DNA of 27,068 bases from JAFGED01 sp964551295 (GCA_964551295.1 CAZKDJ010000038.1:1-27068); one strand, 5' to 3'. Counted from the first letter of the stretch, positions 16,001 through 24,555 are shown. Program-made: numbers and translations. Notes: generated by a model from the letters alone, not told the origin.

Positions 16001-18213
16001 TCACTTTGCAAAATACTCCCCTGCCTGCCTTAGATCTGCCTGAGTTGCGTATGACGCCGGTGGCGGTGGACAGAGGGACGGCCAAGTTCGATCTCACGCT
16101 CTCCATAGGCGAGATAGAGCGGGAATTGATGGCCGTATTCGAGTACAACACGGACCTGTTTGACGAAAGCACAATTGTCTGTATGCAGCGTAGCTTTCAG
16201 GCTCTGTTGGAAGGCATCGTGGCTGACCCAGCACGGACGCTTTCTGGTTTTTCTCTGGTGGCTGATGCCGATCGGCATCAGCTACTGGTGGAATGGAACG
16301 ATACACAGGCTCCGTATCCTGATCAGTGTATTCATCACTTATTCGAGTCGCAGGTTGAGCGAACCCCGGATGCGGTAGCTGTTGTGGACAAAGGTCAGTC
16401 CTTGACGTACGGGGAGCTCAACCGGCGTGCGAATCAACTGGCTCACCACTTGCTGGCGTTGGGGATAGGACCCGAGGATACGGTGGGTATCTGCACCAGG
16501 CGATCTCTCGAGATGGTCGTTGGGATACTGGGTGTCCTGAAGGCTGGAGGAGCATACGTGCCGCTAGATCTGACGAGTCCTCCCGATCGATTGGCATATA
16601 TGCTAAATGACGCGCAGGCTTCCATCCTGCTCACACAGACGAACCTGCTGGAACATTCGCCAATGCCTATGGATGTGGTTAGGACGGTGTGTCTGGACAA
16701 CTGGGGCGAGTCGCTTGAAAATCGGGCATTCTCTAACCCAAACATTCCGGTGAGACCTGAGAACCTGGCGTACATTGTGTATACCTCGGGCTCGACCGGT
16801 CGCCCGAAAGGTGTGATATGTACTCATAGGGGGAGCGTCAATTACTTAACTTACTTGACAAGAACGTATCCTCTTACCGGAAAGAGCATCGTGCTTCAGT
16901 TGGCCTCCCTCTCGTTTGATGCCTCTGTGCGCGATCTGATCGGTCCGCTGACAATTGGTGGCTGTGTCGTGTTGGTTCCCGAGGCGGCTGTCTATGACAT
17001 GCCAGGTTTGCTCAAACTGGTAAAGGAATACGGCCTCACCTGTATTCTGAGCATTGTCCCCACAATGTTGCGCGGCCTGATGGCGTGCGCGTGCGACGAG
17101 GATGTGCCCTACAATAGTGTGAATCTCCTGCTGGTGAGCGGCGAAAGATTGCACATAGCCGATTGGAAGAGGGCACAGACAGTGTTTGGCTCTCAGCTTT
17201 TATTTGTCAATCAATATGGGCCGACAGAATGTACGATGACCTCCAGTTACTATCCCTTTGAGGTCTTACGAGGCGGTCAAGGTGATGCGCCGATCGGCCG
17301 CCCGATCCCTAATGCACAGCTGTACATCCTGGATGACGATATGAACCCTGTACCGATCGGCGTTCCGGGACAGCTCTACATCGGCGGTGTGGGCTTGGCG
17401 CGCGGGTACCATGGCCAGCCTGCGCTAACAGCGGCAGCTTTTCTTCCTCATCCCTTCAGTGATAGGCCAGGAGACCGCCTTTATAAAACGGGTGATCGCG
17501 CACGGTACAGGTCTCAGGGTAACATCGAGTTCCTTGGCCGCTGCGATGGTCAGATCAAGCTGCGGGGGCTGCGTATCGAGGTGAGGGAAGTTGAGGCGGT
17601 GCTCAGACAGCATCCCCAGGTCGCCGAAGCGATCGTCGCTGTACAGGAAACCGTTCCTGATGATAAACAGCTTGTGGGCTATGTTGTGCCGAAATCGGAA
17701 ATTGTTTCTTCAATTGACAGTTTGCGCGATTTCTTGAGTAGACAATTGCCTGGATACATGGTGCCAGCCACGTTTGTCTTCTTGGAAGCGCTGCCATTGT
17801 TGCCCAATGGCAAAATAGACCGACGCTCGCTGCCCGAGCCTGATAGCGTGCGGTCACCATTCGAGAGAGATGCTGTTGCTCCACGTACCCCAGTTGAAGA
17901 AACACTGGCTGCTATTTGGTCACGGGTGTTAGGTGTTGAGGGTATAGGTGTGTATGATGATTTCTTTGCTCTCGGTGGGCATTCTCTACTAGCTGCCCAG
18001 GTTATCGCTCGTATTAATCAGGCTTTTCAGATTGAATTGCCGTTACGTACCATCTTTGAGGAGACCTCGATCGCTGGACTGGCCATTCGGATCGTCCAGG
18101 TGCAGGTCGAGGAGAATGATGTGGAGATCGCAGAATTATTGGCCGAGCTAGAAGCGCTGCCGTTGGAGGAAGTGCCGGCAGAGTGTTCACTTGACGGAGG
18201 GATAGACACATGA
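12316..18213 (+). CDS. NRPS, half-C-A-T-C-A-T (two residues added)
   Basis: The protein has 1965 residues. The first 235 match only the C-terminal lobe of a C domain: they start at the YW..L motif (DYWHATLSK), run through YPFERLMRDL and FNADVFRRDTI, and lack any HHxxxDG motif. The first A domain (about 245-760, YVIYTSGSTG at 413) has pocket D-A-E-H-L-G-A-I-T-K, which I cannot assign. Its carrier domain reads RGGHS (S820), with R where L is usual. The second C domain (about 865-1310) is a standard L-L type with HHIVSDGWS (H1012, H1013, D1017). The second A domain (about 1330-1830, YIVYTSGSTG at 1486) has pocket D-A-R-S-L-S-Q-M-T-K, also unassigned, and an odd A8 motif GLRIEVREVE. The last carrier domain has LGGHS with S1890. 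The acidic tail (LAELEALPLEEV) resembles that of gene 1. The donor for the first residue must come through the C domain at the end of the previous protein. The gene overlaps the next by ATGA. Confidence 0.95.
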   Translation: MGVADPKIIFDRELIEERDYWHATLSKCVGLSTLRSDYPRPEGHLGVLDTVDLELPPEVSQRLSKLTRGSPFLLYVTLMAALKVCLHRYVGGGVSSIVVASPALDEDVSQPANLLMILDEVQGRLSFRQLLLNIRQTLLDAYARQRYPFERLMRDLELVGAEDEGVVSGILLALENVHSHIPPVRCEVTMTFAQEQERVCGKVVFNADVFRRDTIDRFVGHFTNVLRAGAQDPLACISDLQMLPESEQRQLLVDWNDTGTEIGVESSISELFEDRVTQAPDVVAAVCGDNCLTYQELNRRANQLAHYLMSLGTGPEQRIGICTQRSLDMLVGLLGILKTGAAYVPLDPLYPPSRLSYLLEDAQVFIILTQSHLAERLPDCEAGRVFLDTDWNAISGESQENPGRKMLPNSLAYVIYTSGSTGLPKGVMVSRRNLLNHALALLRVYGINATCRLLQFVSLSFDAAGEEIFPILLGGGTLVLPIPDLCAFDVELWQFCEQQQINILHMPAPVWHSGVSVLTGGRLHPPRSLDLVLVGGESPAVDKLCAWAQLTEPHTRFLNAYGPTEATITATLFETTSGATSTAMIQVPIGRPIFNVQIYILDANLHTVPVGGIGELFIGGAGVARGYLDHPRMTAEFFIPDPFGHEPGGRLYRTGDLARYLPDGNIEFVGRSDDQVKMRGFRIELNEVTAMLVQHPQVREALTLIREDGRGDKCLVAYIVPESASHPSPDDLAQFLKALLPVYMVPSAFLLLDALPLTPHGKIDRRVLPAPDDASTPGAVVAFVPPRTLIEEMVAEIWADVLGLGQIGIHDNFFDRGGHSLLATQVVSRVRDGFQVELSLRHLFRAPTVAGVAAEIEATIRKGRQQRGSILLPESRGEISPLSFAQERLWFLEQLEPNNSRYNIPVAVRFEGRLDVEVLAQCFRHIALRHEILRTTFERKGDQPVQRIHSGSKIQFLACDLQGLSPDERESRVMSLITKEAGRPFDLAQGPLWRVVLFQLDDEHYILLLTMHHIVSDGWSMGVFIREMTRAYTAYVNGQSPQMSHLPIQYADFAVWQRQWLQGETLVSLVEHWRERLQGAPPMWALPTDRPRPVVHTSRGATYAFTFPQELSTALKALSRREGATLFMTLLSAFAVLLYRYTGQTDIVVGSPIANRHRTEIEGLIGFFVNTLALRINLAGDPSFRTLLEWVRETTLDAYAYQDLPFEKLVEDLQPQRDLGRSPLFQVMFTLQNTPLPALDLPELRMTPVAVDRGTAKFDLTLSIGEIERELMAVFEYNTDLFDESTIVCMQRSFQALLEGIVADPARTLSGFSLVADADRHQLLVEWNDTQAPYPDQCIHHLFESQVERTPDAVAVVDKGQSLTYGELNRRANQLAHHLLALGIGPEDTVGICTRRSLEMVVGILGVLKAGGAYVPLDLTSPPDRLAYMLNDAQASILLTQTNLLEHSPMPMDVVRTVCLDNWGESLENRAFSNPNIPVRPENLAYIVYTSGSTGRPKGVICTHRGSVNYLTYLTRTYPLTGKSIVLQLASLSFDASVRDLIGPLTIGGCVVLVPEAAVYDMPGLLKLVKEYGLTCILSIVPTMLRGLMACACDEDVPYNSVNLLLVSGERLHIADWKRAQTVFGSQLLFVNQYGPTECTMTSSYYPFEVLRGGQGDAPIGRPIPNAQLYILDDDMNPVPIGVPGQLYIGGVGLARGYHGQPALTAAAFLPHPFSDRPGDRLYKTGDRARYRSQGNIEFLGRCDGQIKLRGLRIEVREVEAVLRQHPQVAEAIVAVQETVPDDKQLVGYVVPKSEIVSSIDSLRDFLSRQLPGYMVPATFVFLEALPLLPNGKIDRRSLPEPDSVRSPFERDAVAPRTPVEETLAAIWSRVLGVEGIGVYDDFFALGGHSLLAAQVIARINQAFQIELPLRTIFEETSIAGLAIRIVQVQVEENDVEIAELLAELEALPLEEVPAECSLDGGIDT
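18196..18210 (+). promoter_or_regulatory. Ribosome binding site of the terminal synthetase gene
   Basis: GGAGG at 18196-18200 (followed by G) is 9 bases before the ATG at 18210. The ATG shares bases with the TGA of the previous gene (ATGA, 18210-18213), so translation is probably coupled even with this good site. Confidence 0.7.
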
Positions 18214-21200
18214 ACAACCTGGCCGAACGAATTGCCGCTTTGCCTCCAGAGAAACGGGCTATCTTGGAGCGTAAGTTGGCACAGCAGAACATACAATCTC
18301 CAGTGGGAGTGATTTCCTCTCGTGGAGAAGAAGGACTAGTTCCTCTATCCATAGCGCAGGAGCGGTTGTGGTTCCTGTGCCAAATGGACCCCGAGAACAC
18401 AGCCTATCACCTTCCATCCGCCTTTCGCCTGGAGGGGAGGTTGAACGTTGCTGCTTTGAGACAAAGCCTGGATGTACTCGTGCGGCGCCATGAAACGCTG
18501 TATACCACTTTTCCTATTGTGGATGGTCAGCCGGTTCAGGTTATCTCTGATGTACAGACCTTTGCGTTGCCGGTAGTGGTTGTGGATGTACAGGGAGCGC
18601 CTACTTTGGCCCAAGAGATCGAGATTCAACGTCTGACTAGAGACGTCGCGGAACAACCTTTCGACTTGGCGCAGGGACCTCTATGGCGAGCGTCTCTTCT
18701 TTGCCTCTCCGAGACGGAACACGTTTTTATTCTTTGTATGCATCATTTGATTTCCGATGCGTGGTCTATTGATATTTTCATCCAAGACCTAGTGGCGCTT
18801 TATAGGGCTGCCGTCAATGAATCTGCTTGTCCGCTAGCGGAGGTGCCGGTTCAGTATGCCGACTTTTCTCAATGGCAGCGGGAAAGCCTACAAGAAAAAG
18901 AACTAGTACACCAGGTAGCCTATTGGCGAAAACAACTGGAGGGCGCGCCCCCGGTTCTAGAGTTGCCTACCGATCATCCCAGAACCCGGGTTCAGACGCT
19001 TAGAGGCGCACGCCAGACGTTTTCTCTGCCCATTGTCTTGACGGAAGAGCTGGAAACTCTGGCTCAACAAGAACGAGTTACTCTGTTTATGGTCTTGTTG
19101 ACAGCCTTTGACGTGATGCTCTATCGTTATTCAGGGCAGCGTGATATCCTTGTGGGTACGCCCGTGGCTAACCGCACCCGGCCGGAGCTAGAAGGGTTGA
19201 TAGGTTTCTTTTTGAATACATTGGTGTTGCGTGCAAACCTCACGAATGATCTTTCGTTTCGAGAATTGTTGCAGCACGTGCGCGGTGTCACTCTGGAAGC
19301 ATTTGCCAACCAGGCTGTTCCTTTCGATAGATTGGTAGAAATCTTGCAACCGGAACGAAGTCTGGTTCATAACCCGATTTTTCAGACATTGTTCATTTTT
19401 CAACATGCTAGACCGGGGTCTGTGGAATTGCCCGAGTTGGTAATGAGCCAATTGCCGGTAGAGAAAACCGGTACAACGGTCGATCTAACGCTCTCGATTG
19501 TTGAAAAGGATGGCAATCTGACTGGAACACTGGAGTACAATGCCGGTCTCTTTGAGGCGGACACCATTCGCTGCATGGTAGAACATTTTCAAGCTTTGCT
19601 GACTAGTGCAGTAGCCGATCCTGATCTGCCGATATCGAGGTTTTCATTAATAACGGAAACAGAGCGTCAGCAGCTCTTGTACACTTGGAATGATACAAAG
19701 GTTGAGTTTCCGGAGGATATTTACGCTCATCAGTTATTTGAAGCTCAAGTGGAAAAAACACCGACGGCGATCGCTGCTGTATGTGGTGAAAGGCAATTGA
19801 CCTATCGTCAACTCAATCAGCGCGCCAATCAATTGGCACGCTTGCTGATTGAGCAAGGAGTCAAACCCGATGTAGTTGTAGCTCTACTGGCCGATAGAGG
19901 GTTGGATTTTCTGACGGCGATCCTCGCAGTTTTCAAGGCGGGCGGAGCTTATCTTCCCCTTAACCCGCGTCATCCTGCTGAACGCTTGCGTCAGGTGATT
20001 GTTCAAAGTCAAACACCGCTGGTATTGAGTGCGACGAGATTTGAGCAAGAGATGTCTTCTGTCTTGGCGGATCTGCCTGCTGCACAACGCCCGACGGTCT
20101 TGACACTTGAAAACATCCTCACTTCAGAAGGGCCGATGGAAAACATACCCCTTACATATGAGCCTCGGAGTTTGGCATACGTGATTTACACCTCTGGCTC
20201 GACAGGTAAACCTAAGGGGGCAATGGTGGAACACCGCGGGATGCTAAACCATCTGCATGCCAAGATTCTGGATTTGCAATTGACAGATCAAGATCGGGTG
20301 GATCAAAATGCTTCCCAGTGTTTTGATATTTCCGTGTGGCAGTTTATTGTCCCGCTTCTCATTGGAGGCCAGGTACACATTGTACATGACGAGGTTGCCC
20401 TGGACCCCTCAAGTTTGCTAGATCAGGTATCTGCCTCCCAGATCACGGTTTTGGAGGTGGTGCCTTCGTTGCTTAGAGCAATGCTGGGTGAGATAAGAAT
20501 GCGGGGAAACGATGACTCTGATCTGGCGGCCCTGCGCTGGTTTATCTCTACCGGCGAAGCTCTACCGCCGGAGATGACTTGCCAGTGGCTGGCGCTCTAC
20601 CCCGACAGGCCCATCCTCAATGCGTATGGGCCAACTGAGTGCTCGGATGACGTCACCCACTACCCGATCTATCGGCCGCTCTCATCGGAAGTAATCAACA
20701 CCCCAATCGGCTGGCCGATCGCAAACATGCAAATATATATCCTGGATACCCATATGCAGCCGGTGCCGATCGGAGTAGCCGGCGAGTTGTACGTTGGTGG
20801 GACTGGCGTGGGGCGTGGATATCTGAATGATGTAAAAAGAACGGCGATGGCCTTTGTTCCCGATCCCTTTACTTCTCAGCCGGGCAGTCTGTTTTACAGA
20901 ACCGGTGATCTGGTTCGCTATCTGCCCGATGGAAATATCGAGTTCCTGGGACGTATAGACAATCAGGTCAAGGTCAGGGGATTCCGAATCGAGTTGGGGG
21001 AAATCGAAACAGTGTTGAGAGAGCATCCATCTGTTGAGGCCGCTGTCGTTATGGTGCGCGAGGATACTCCCGGTGAGAAGCGTCTGGTGGCCTATGTTGT
21101 TCCCTCGTACGCGGATGTGCTATGTGAGGGAAAGACGTCCTGTGAGGAAAAGGAGACAGCGTGGTCAGCGGAGAGTGTCTCTCATTGGCAGATGATCTAT

Positions 21201-23600
21201 GACGATGCATACGGACAAAGCGTCCAACACTCGGATCCCACCTTTAATACAAATAGCTGGAATAGCAGCTATACTGGTCAACCTTTCCCAGAAGCCGAAA
21301 TGCGCGAATACGTCGATCACACGGTTGCACGCATCCTCGCTCTTTCACCGCGACGTGTGCTAGAGATCGGTTGTGGCACTGGCCTTTTGTTGTTCCGCGT
21401 TGCACCTCACTGTGCAGAGTATTATGGCACCGACATTTCACCGGTCGCATTGAACTACGTACAGCAGTATATGCCGGAGAAAGGTTTCCCTCCACCGACA
21501 TTATATCTTCGAGAGGCAGATAACTTTGATGGGTTCGATAGTAACTCAATCGATTGCGTCGTTCTAAATTCGGTTGTTCAGCTTTTCCCCAGCGTAGATT
21601 ACCTGGTGCATGTGCTGGAAAGAGCGGCGGATGTTGTTGAGCCGGGAGGGGCTATCTTTGTTGGAGATGTGCGCAGTTTGCCGATGTTGAACATTTTTCA
21701 CACCTCGGTTCAACTTCACCAGGCCGATTCTCACTTGGAAACCGACCAGTTGCAGCAACGGATACAATCTGCCATTGCCAAAGACAAAGAGTTGGTACTC
21801 GATCCAGATTTCTTTTTTGCGCTGAAACATCACCTGCCGCAAATCAGTCACGTGCAGTTGCATCTCAAACGTGGTTGTTACCACAACGAGTTCACGCGTT
21901 TTCGCTACGACGTTGTCTTGTACGTGGGTGAAGAGGACAAGAACTCTAACAAAGCCCTCTCGTGGCTCGATTGGCGCGAGCAAAACCTGACGCTCGACAC
22001 GGTGCGCCAATTGCTGCTCAAAGAACGCCCAGAGACTTTGGCGATTCAAGGTGTACCAAATGCGCGTATGCTGGCCGATGTTCACGCTGTCACATTGCTT
22101 GAACAGGGCAATGACCTCAACTCGACAGGGGAGTTGCGCCAGATGGCGTGCGGTATGGCCTCAGAAGGGGTAGATCCAGAGGCATTGTGGCAAATGGGAG
22201 AAGATCTGTCGTATGCCACGACGATCACCTGGCAAGATGATGGCACCGAGGGCTTGTGCAGGGTGATCTTTGAACTTGATCCTACAGGAACCGCGCCAGC
22301 GCTGCCGCCCCCCATTCAGTTCAAAGCGACCGTCGCGCCCAAGCCGTGGCAGGCTTATGTTCACGTTCCTCTTCGAGAGTTGCAAATGTCTGATCTGGTG
22401 GCATCCTTGCGCACGTTTTTGGATTCAAAGCTTCCTGGCTACATGATCCCGTCTGCGTTTGTGATGCTGGATGCTTTGCCCCTCACATCGAACGGCAAGG
22501 TCAATCGAAAGGCTCTGCCTGCACCAGAGCAAACGCGGACAGATGTGGAAATGGGTTCGTTTGTGCCGCCGCGGGATGCTCTGGAACTGCAACTGGCTCA
22601 TATGTGGGAAGAGTTGCTGACCGTCCGACCTATTGGCGTGATGGATGATTTCTTCAAGTTGGGTGGGCATTCCCTCCTGGCTGTTCGGTTGGTCGCCCAG
22701 ATACAAACGGCGTTTGGAATAAAGTTGCCTCTTGCTACGCTGTTTCAGCGGACGACAGTTGAACAACTGGCTCAGTTGCTGCGCGAGGAGACCCATACAG
22801 TGCAAGATCTCTGGTCACCTATCGTGCCAATCCAGCCAAATGGCTCTAGGCGGCCGTTTTTCTGTGTCCATCCTGCGGGTGGTAACGTCTTTAGCTACAT
22901 CAATTTGGTACAGCACCTTGGCTACGATCAGCCGTTTTATTCCATTCAGGCCATAGGTTTGGGTGGCAAAGAGTCTCCACCTCTTGAGATTGAGACTATG
23001 GCTGCGCGTTACGTCGAGCAGATCCAAGCGCACCAGCCGCAGGGACCTTACCTTATCGGTGGGTGGTCTCTAGGAGGCACGGTTGCTTTGGAGATGGCTC
23101 AACAACTTGTTAGTCAGGGCCAAGAGGTGGCGCTGCTGGCACTGTTTGATACGTCTGCCTATCCAGTCACACTCGATGTTGATCTAGATGATCCCGTCTT
23201 TATTCTACGGACCTTACTTCCATTGCCTGTTTCGCCAGGTGATCTGGGCAAAGGGGATGCAGAATCACAGATTGCCCGCATCGTCGACCTTGCGAGGCAG
23301 GCAGGCATTGTTCCGCCCGATGTGACAATCGCACAGGCTCATACACTTGTCAGGGTGTATAGGGCCAATATGCTGGCTTACCAAAAGTACACCCCCTCTG
23401 TGTATCCTGGTCACGTGACTCTCTTTCGTGCCACGGAGCATCCCGACACCGAAGCGCCGGATTTGGACTGGCACAATTTGGTGGACGACTGGCTGGAGGT
23501 CATTCTTGTTCCTGGAAATCACGTGTCCATCATAGAGGATAAGAATAACGCTCGGGTCGTGGCTAGGCATTTGAGGGTATGTTTGGACAAGATAAACTGA
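18210..23600 (+). CDS. Terminal NRPS: C-A(N-methyltransferase)-T-TE
   Basis: The protein has 1796 residues. It adds the last residue, N-methylates it and releases the product. The leader LAERIAALPPEKRAIL resembles that of gene 2. The C domain (about 45-480) has HHLISDAWS (H178, H179, D183), with A for the usual G. The A domain starts near 500 (YVIYTSGSTGKPKG at 657) with pocket D-I-W-E-I-T-A-D-D-K, which I cannot match to a substrate; NAYGPTECSDDV marks a distinct A clade. Between motifs A8 and A10 sits an N-methyltransferase (about 980-1375) with SAM loop VLEIGCGTG at 1050; A10 then resumes with K1430. The carrier domain has GGHS with S1488. The thioesterase (about 1536-1796) has GGWSLGG with S1620, D1647 and H1771, a complete triad with the usual 27-residue Ser-Asp spacing. 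Sequence alone does not tell whether release is by hydrolysis or cyclization. The TE marks the end of the assembly line. Confidence 0.96.
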   Translation: MNNLAERIAALPPEKRAILERKLAQQNIQSPVGVISSRGEEGLVPLSIAQERLWFLCQMDPENTAYHLPSAFRLEGRLNVAALRQSLDVLVRRHETLYTTFPIVDGQPVQVISDVQTFALPVVVVDVQGAPTLAQEIEIQRLTRDVAEQPFDLAQGPLWRASLLCLSETEHVFILCMHHLISDAWSIDIFIQDLVALYRAAVNESACPLAEVPVQYADFSQWQRESLQEKELVHQVAYWRKQLEGAPPVLELPTDHPRTRVQTLRGARQTFSLPIVLTEELETLAQQERVTLFMVLLTAFDVMLYRYSGQRDILVGTPVANRTRPELEGLIGFFLNTLVLRANLTNDLSFRELLQHVRGVTLEAFANQAVPFDRLVEILQPERSLVHNPIFQTLFIFQHARPGSVELPELVMSQLPVEKTGTTVDLTLSIVEKDGNLTGTLEYNAGLFEADTIRCMVEHFQALLTSAVADPDLPISRFSLITETERQQLLYTWNDTKVEFPEDIYAHQLFEAQVEKTPTAIAAVCGERQLTYRQLNQRANQLARLLIEQGVKPDVVVALLADRGLDFLTAILAVFKAGGAYLPLNPRHPAERLRQVIVQSQTPLVLSATRFEQEMSSVLADLPAAQRPTVLTLENILTSEGPMENIPLTYEPRSLAYVIYTSGSTGKPKGAMVEHRGMLNHLHAKILDLQLTDQDRVDQNASQCFDISVWQFIVPLLIGGQVHIVHDEVALDPSSLLDQVSASQITVLEVVPSLLRAMLGEIRMRGNDDSDLAALRWFISTGEALPPEMTCQWLALYPDRPILNAYGPTECSDDVTHYPIYRPLSSEVINTPIGWPIANMQIYILDTHMQPVPIGVAGELYVGGTGVGRGYLNDVKRTAMAFVPDPFTSQPGSLFYRTGDLVRYLPDGNIEFLGRIDNQVKVRGFRIELGEIETVLREHPSVEAAVVMVREDTPGEKRLVAYVVPSYADVLCEGKTSCEEKETAWSAESVSHWQMIYDDAYGQSVQHSDPTFNTNSWNSSYTGQPFPEAEMREYVDHTVARILALSPRRVLEIGCGTGLLLFRVAPHCAEYYGTDISPVALNYVQQYMPEKGFPPPTLYLREADNFDGFDSNSIDCVVLNSVVQLFPSVDYLVHVLERAADVVEPGGAIFVGDVRSLPMLNIFHTSVQLHQADSHLETDQLQQRIQSAIAKDKELVLDPDFFFALKHHLPQISHVQLHLKRGCYHNEFTRFRYDVVLYVGEEDKNSNKALSWLDWREQNLTLDTVRQLLLKERPETLAIQGVPNARMLADVHAVTLLEQGNDLNSTGELRQMACGMASEGVDPEALWQMGEDLSYATTITWQDDGTEGLCRVIFELDPTGTAPALPPPIQFKATVAPKPWQAYVHVPLRELQMSDLVASLRTFLDSKLPGYMIPSAFVMLDALPLTSNGKVNRKALPAPEQTRTDVEMGSFVPPRDALELQLAHMWEELLTVRPIGVMDDFFKLGGHSLLAVRLVAQIQTAFGIKLPLATLFQRTTVEQLAQLLREETHTVQDLWSPIVPIQPNGSRRPFFCVHPAGGNVFSYINLVQHLGYDQPFYSIQAIGLGGKESPPLEIETMAARYVEQIQAHQPQGPYLIGGWSLGGTVALEMAQQLVSQGQEVALLALFDTSAYPVTLDVDLDDPVFILRTLLPLPVSPGDLGKGDAESQIARIVDLARQAGIVPPDVTIAQAHTLVRVYRANMLAYQKYTPSVYPGHVTLFRATEHPDTEAPDLDWHNLVDDWLEVILVPGNHVSIIEDKNNARVVARHLRVCLDKIN
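21147..22334 (+). other. N-methyltransferase domain nested in the A domain
   Basis: An insert of about 395 residues lies between A8 (GFRIELGEIE) and A9/A10 (LPGYM..NGK). It opens with WQMIYDDAYGQ and DPTFNTNSWNSSYTGQP, typical of NRPS N-methyltransferases. The SAM-binding loop is at residues 1050-1058, followed by the acidic YGTDIS that usually contacts SAM ribose. It should methylate the amide nitrogen of the residue loaded by the host A domain, before condensation. Confidence 0.9.
22815..23600 (+). other. Type I thioesterase domain, complete triad
   Basis: This C-terminal alpha/beta hydrolase domain of about 260 residues follows the last carrier domain. It begins near IVPIQPNGS and FFCVHPAGG (oxyanion region). 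Nucleophile S1620 is in GWSLGG, D1647 in LFDTSA, H1771 in GNHVSI. Everything needed for chain release is visible. Confidence 0.92.
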
Positions 23601-23621
23601 AATAGCCATTGGTGCGAGTAT

Positions 23622-23635
23622 AAGGAGTCATTCAA
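23622..23635 (+). promoter_or_regulatory. Ribosome binding site of the hydrolase gene
   Basis: AAGGAG at 23622-23627 is followed by a 7-base spacer and the ATG at 23635. The site fixes the start. The 34-base gap after the synthetase stop shows no hairpin, so read-through from the operon is expected. Confidence 0.75.
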
Positions 23636-24555
23636 TGAAAGCTGTCGGACATGGAATACAGCGTCTGAGATATATACGAAACTTGTTGCTAGTTTTTGTC
23701 GTGGGCCTTCTCGTTGCCTTTTACGTGATCCTGCCATCTATGCAGGCTTATCAAGCCATACATCCATCTCGCAGACCGGTATGTTGTGTCAGTCCTGCAG
23801 ACTCAGGGATAGATTACGAGGATGTGACTTTGGAAACGAGTGACGGGCTGATTTTGCGGGGGTGGTATATTCCTTCGAGCAATAGAGCAGCTATGATTGT
23901 TGTTCATGGTTTTGGGAGTAACCGAGTCGGAGCACTACCCCACGGCTTGATGCTTGCTCAGCATGGGTATGGTGTGCTGCTCATTGATCTGCGTGCTCAT
24001 GGAGAGAGCGAGGGGGAGGTGTTTCCCTTTGCTTGGGAATCGGACAAAGATGTATTGGCCGCTCTGGAGTATTTGCAGAGTCGGCCGGATGTCGATGATG
24101 ACAAAATTGGTGCTCTTGGCCTCTCGACTGGAGGTATCGTCGTGCTGCAAGCGGCGGTGAATTCGGAGTATATCAGAGCTGTTGTCTCTGATGGTGCTGG
24201 TGCGCCAACGGCAAAGGATTCGGTATTAGCAAATCCTTGGTTTTTGGCTCCTGGAATCTGGACGTTATTCAAGTCGGGCGAATTGCTTTCGGGGGTACCC
24301 TCTGCGCCTGCGCTGGTGGATACGATGTCACAGATCTCGCCGCGGCCCGTGATGTTGATTTCTGCTACTAACGGACCTGCAGGAGAGGCGGCTGCTAATA
24401 GAAACTTTTATGCAGCAGCAGGAGACCCAAAGATTCTCTGGGAATTGTCCGATGTCGGGCATGTTGGCGGTCTGTTTGCCAAGCCTGAGGAATACGAGGC
24501 TCGGGTAGTAGATTTTTTCGATCAGGCGCTGAAAGAGGGAAAACAAGTTCAATAG
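23635..24555 (+). CDS. Membrane-anchored alpha/beta hydrolase
   Basis: The protein has 306 residues. Residues 16-34 form one hydrophobic segment (LLLVFVVGLLVAFYVILP) after a basic start, so it is probably anchored with the catalytic domain outside the cytoplasm. The hydrolase core begins near 60 (LETSDGLILRGWYIP). HGFGS at 91 is the oxyanion region, GLSTG holds nucleophile S164, and H276 (VGHVGG) is the catalytic histidine. E251 in NGPAGE is a candidate acid, because no Asp is present at the usual place. The substrate is unknown. The fold resembles the serine aminopeptidase/esterase-like group, not the soluble type II thioesterases that proofread NRPSs. Being 34 bases after the TE-containing gene, it may trim or cleave the exported product (a prodrug or immunity role), or be housekeeping. 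The family call is firm; the role is inference. Confidence 0.88.
   Translation: MKAVGHGIQRLRYIRNLLLVFVVGLLVAFYVILPSMQAYQAIHPSRRPVCCVSPADSGIDYEDVTLETSDGLILRGWYIPSSNRAAMIVVHGFGSNRVGALPHGLMLAQHGYGVLLIDLRAHGESEGEVFPFAWESDKDVLAALEYLQSRPDVDDDKIGALGLSTGGIVVLQAAVNSEYIRAVVSDGAGAPTAKDSVLANPWFLAPGIWTLFKSGELLSGVPSAPALVDTMSQISPRPVMLISATNGPAGEAAANRNFYAAAGDPKILWELSDVGHVGGLFAKPEEYEARVVDFFDQALKEGKQVQ

Noticed and set aside
3560..19000. Recurrent near-identical DNA segments (QYADF.WQR, YTSGSTG, GGHS regions) as repeats or mobile elements
   Set aside because: They are homologous domain motifs of successive modules, with no inverted ends or target duplications.
23635..24555. Type II (proofreading) thioesterase
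   Set aside because: The N-terminal membrane segment and the motifs around Ser164 and His276 fit an esterase-like anchored hydrolase, not the soluble editing enzymes.
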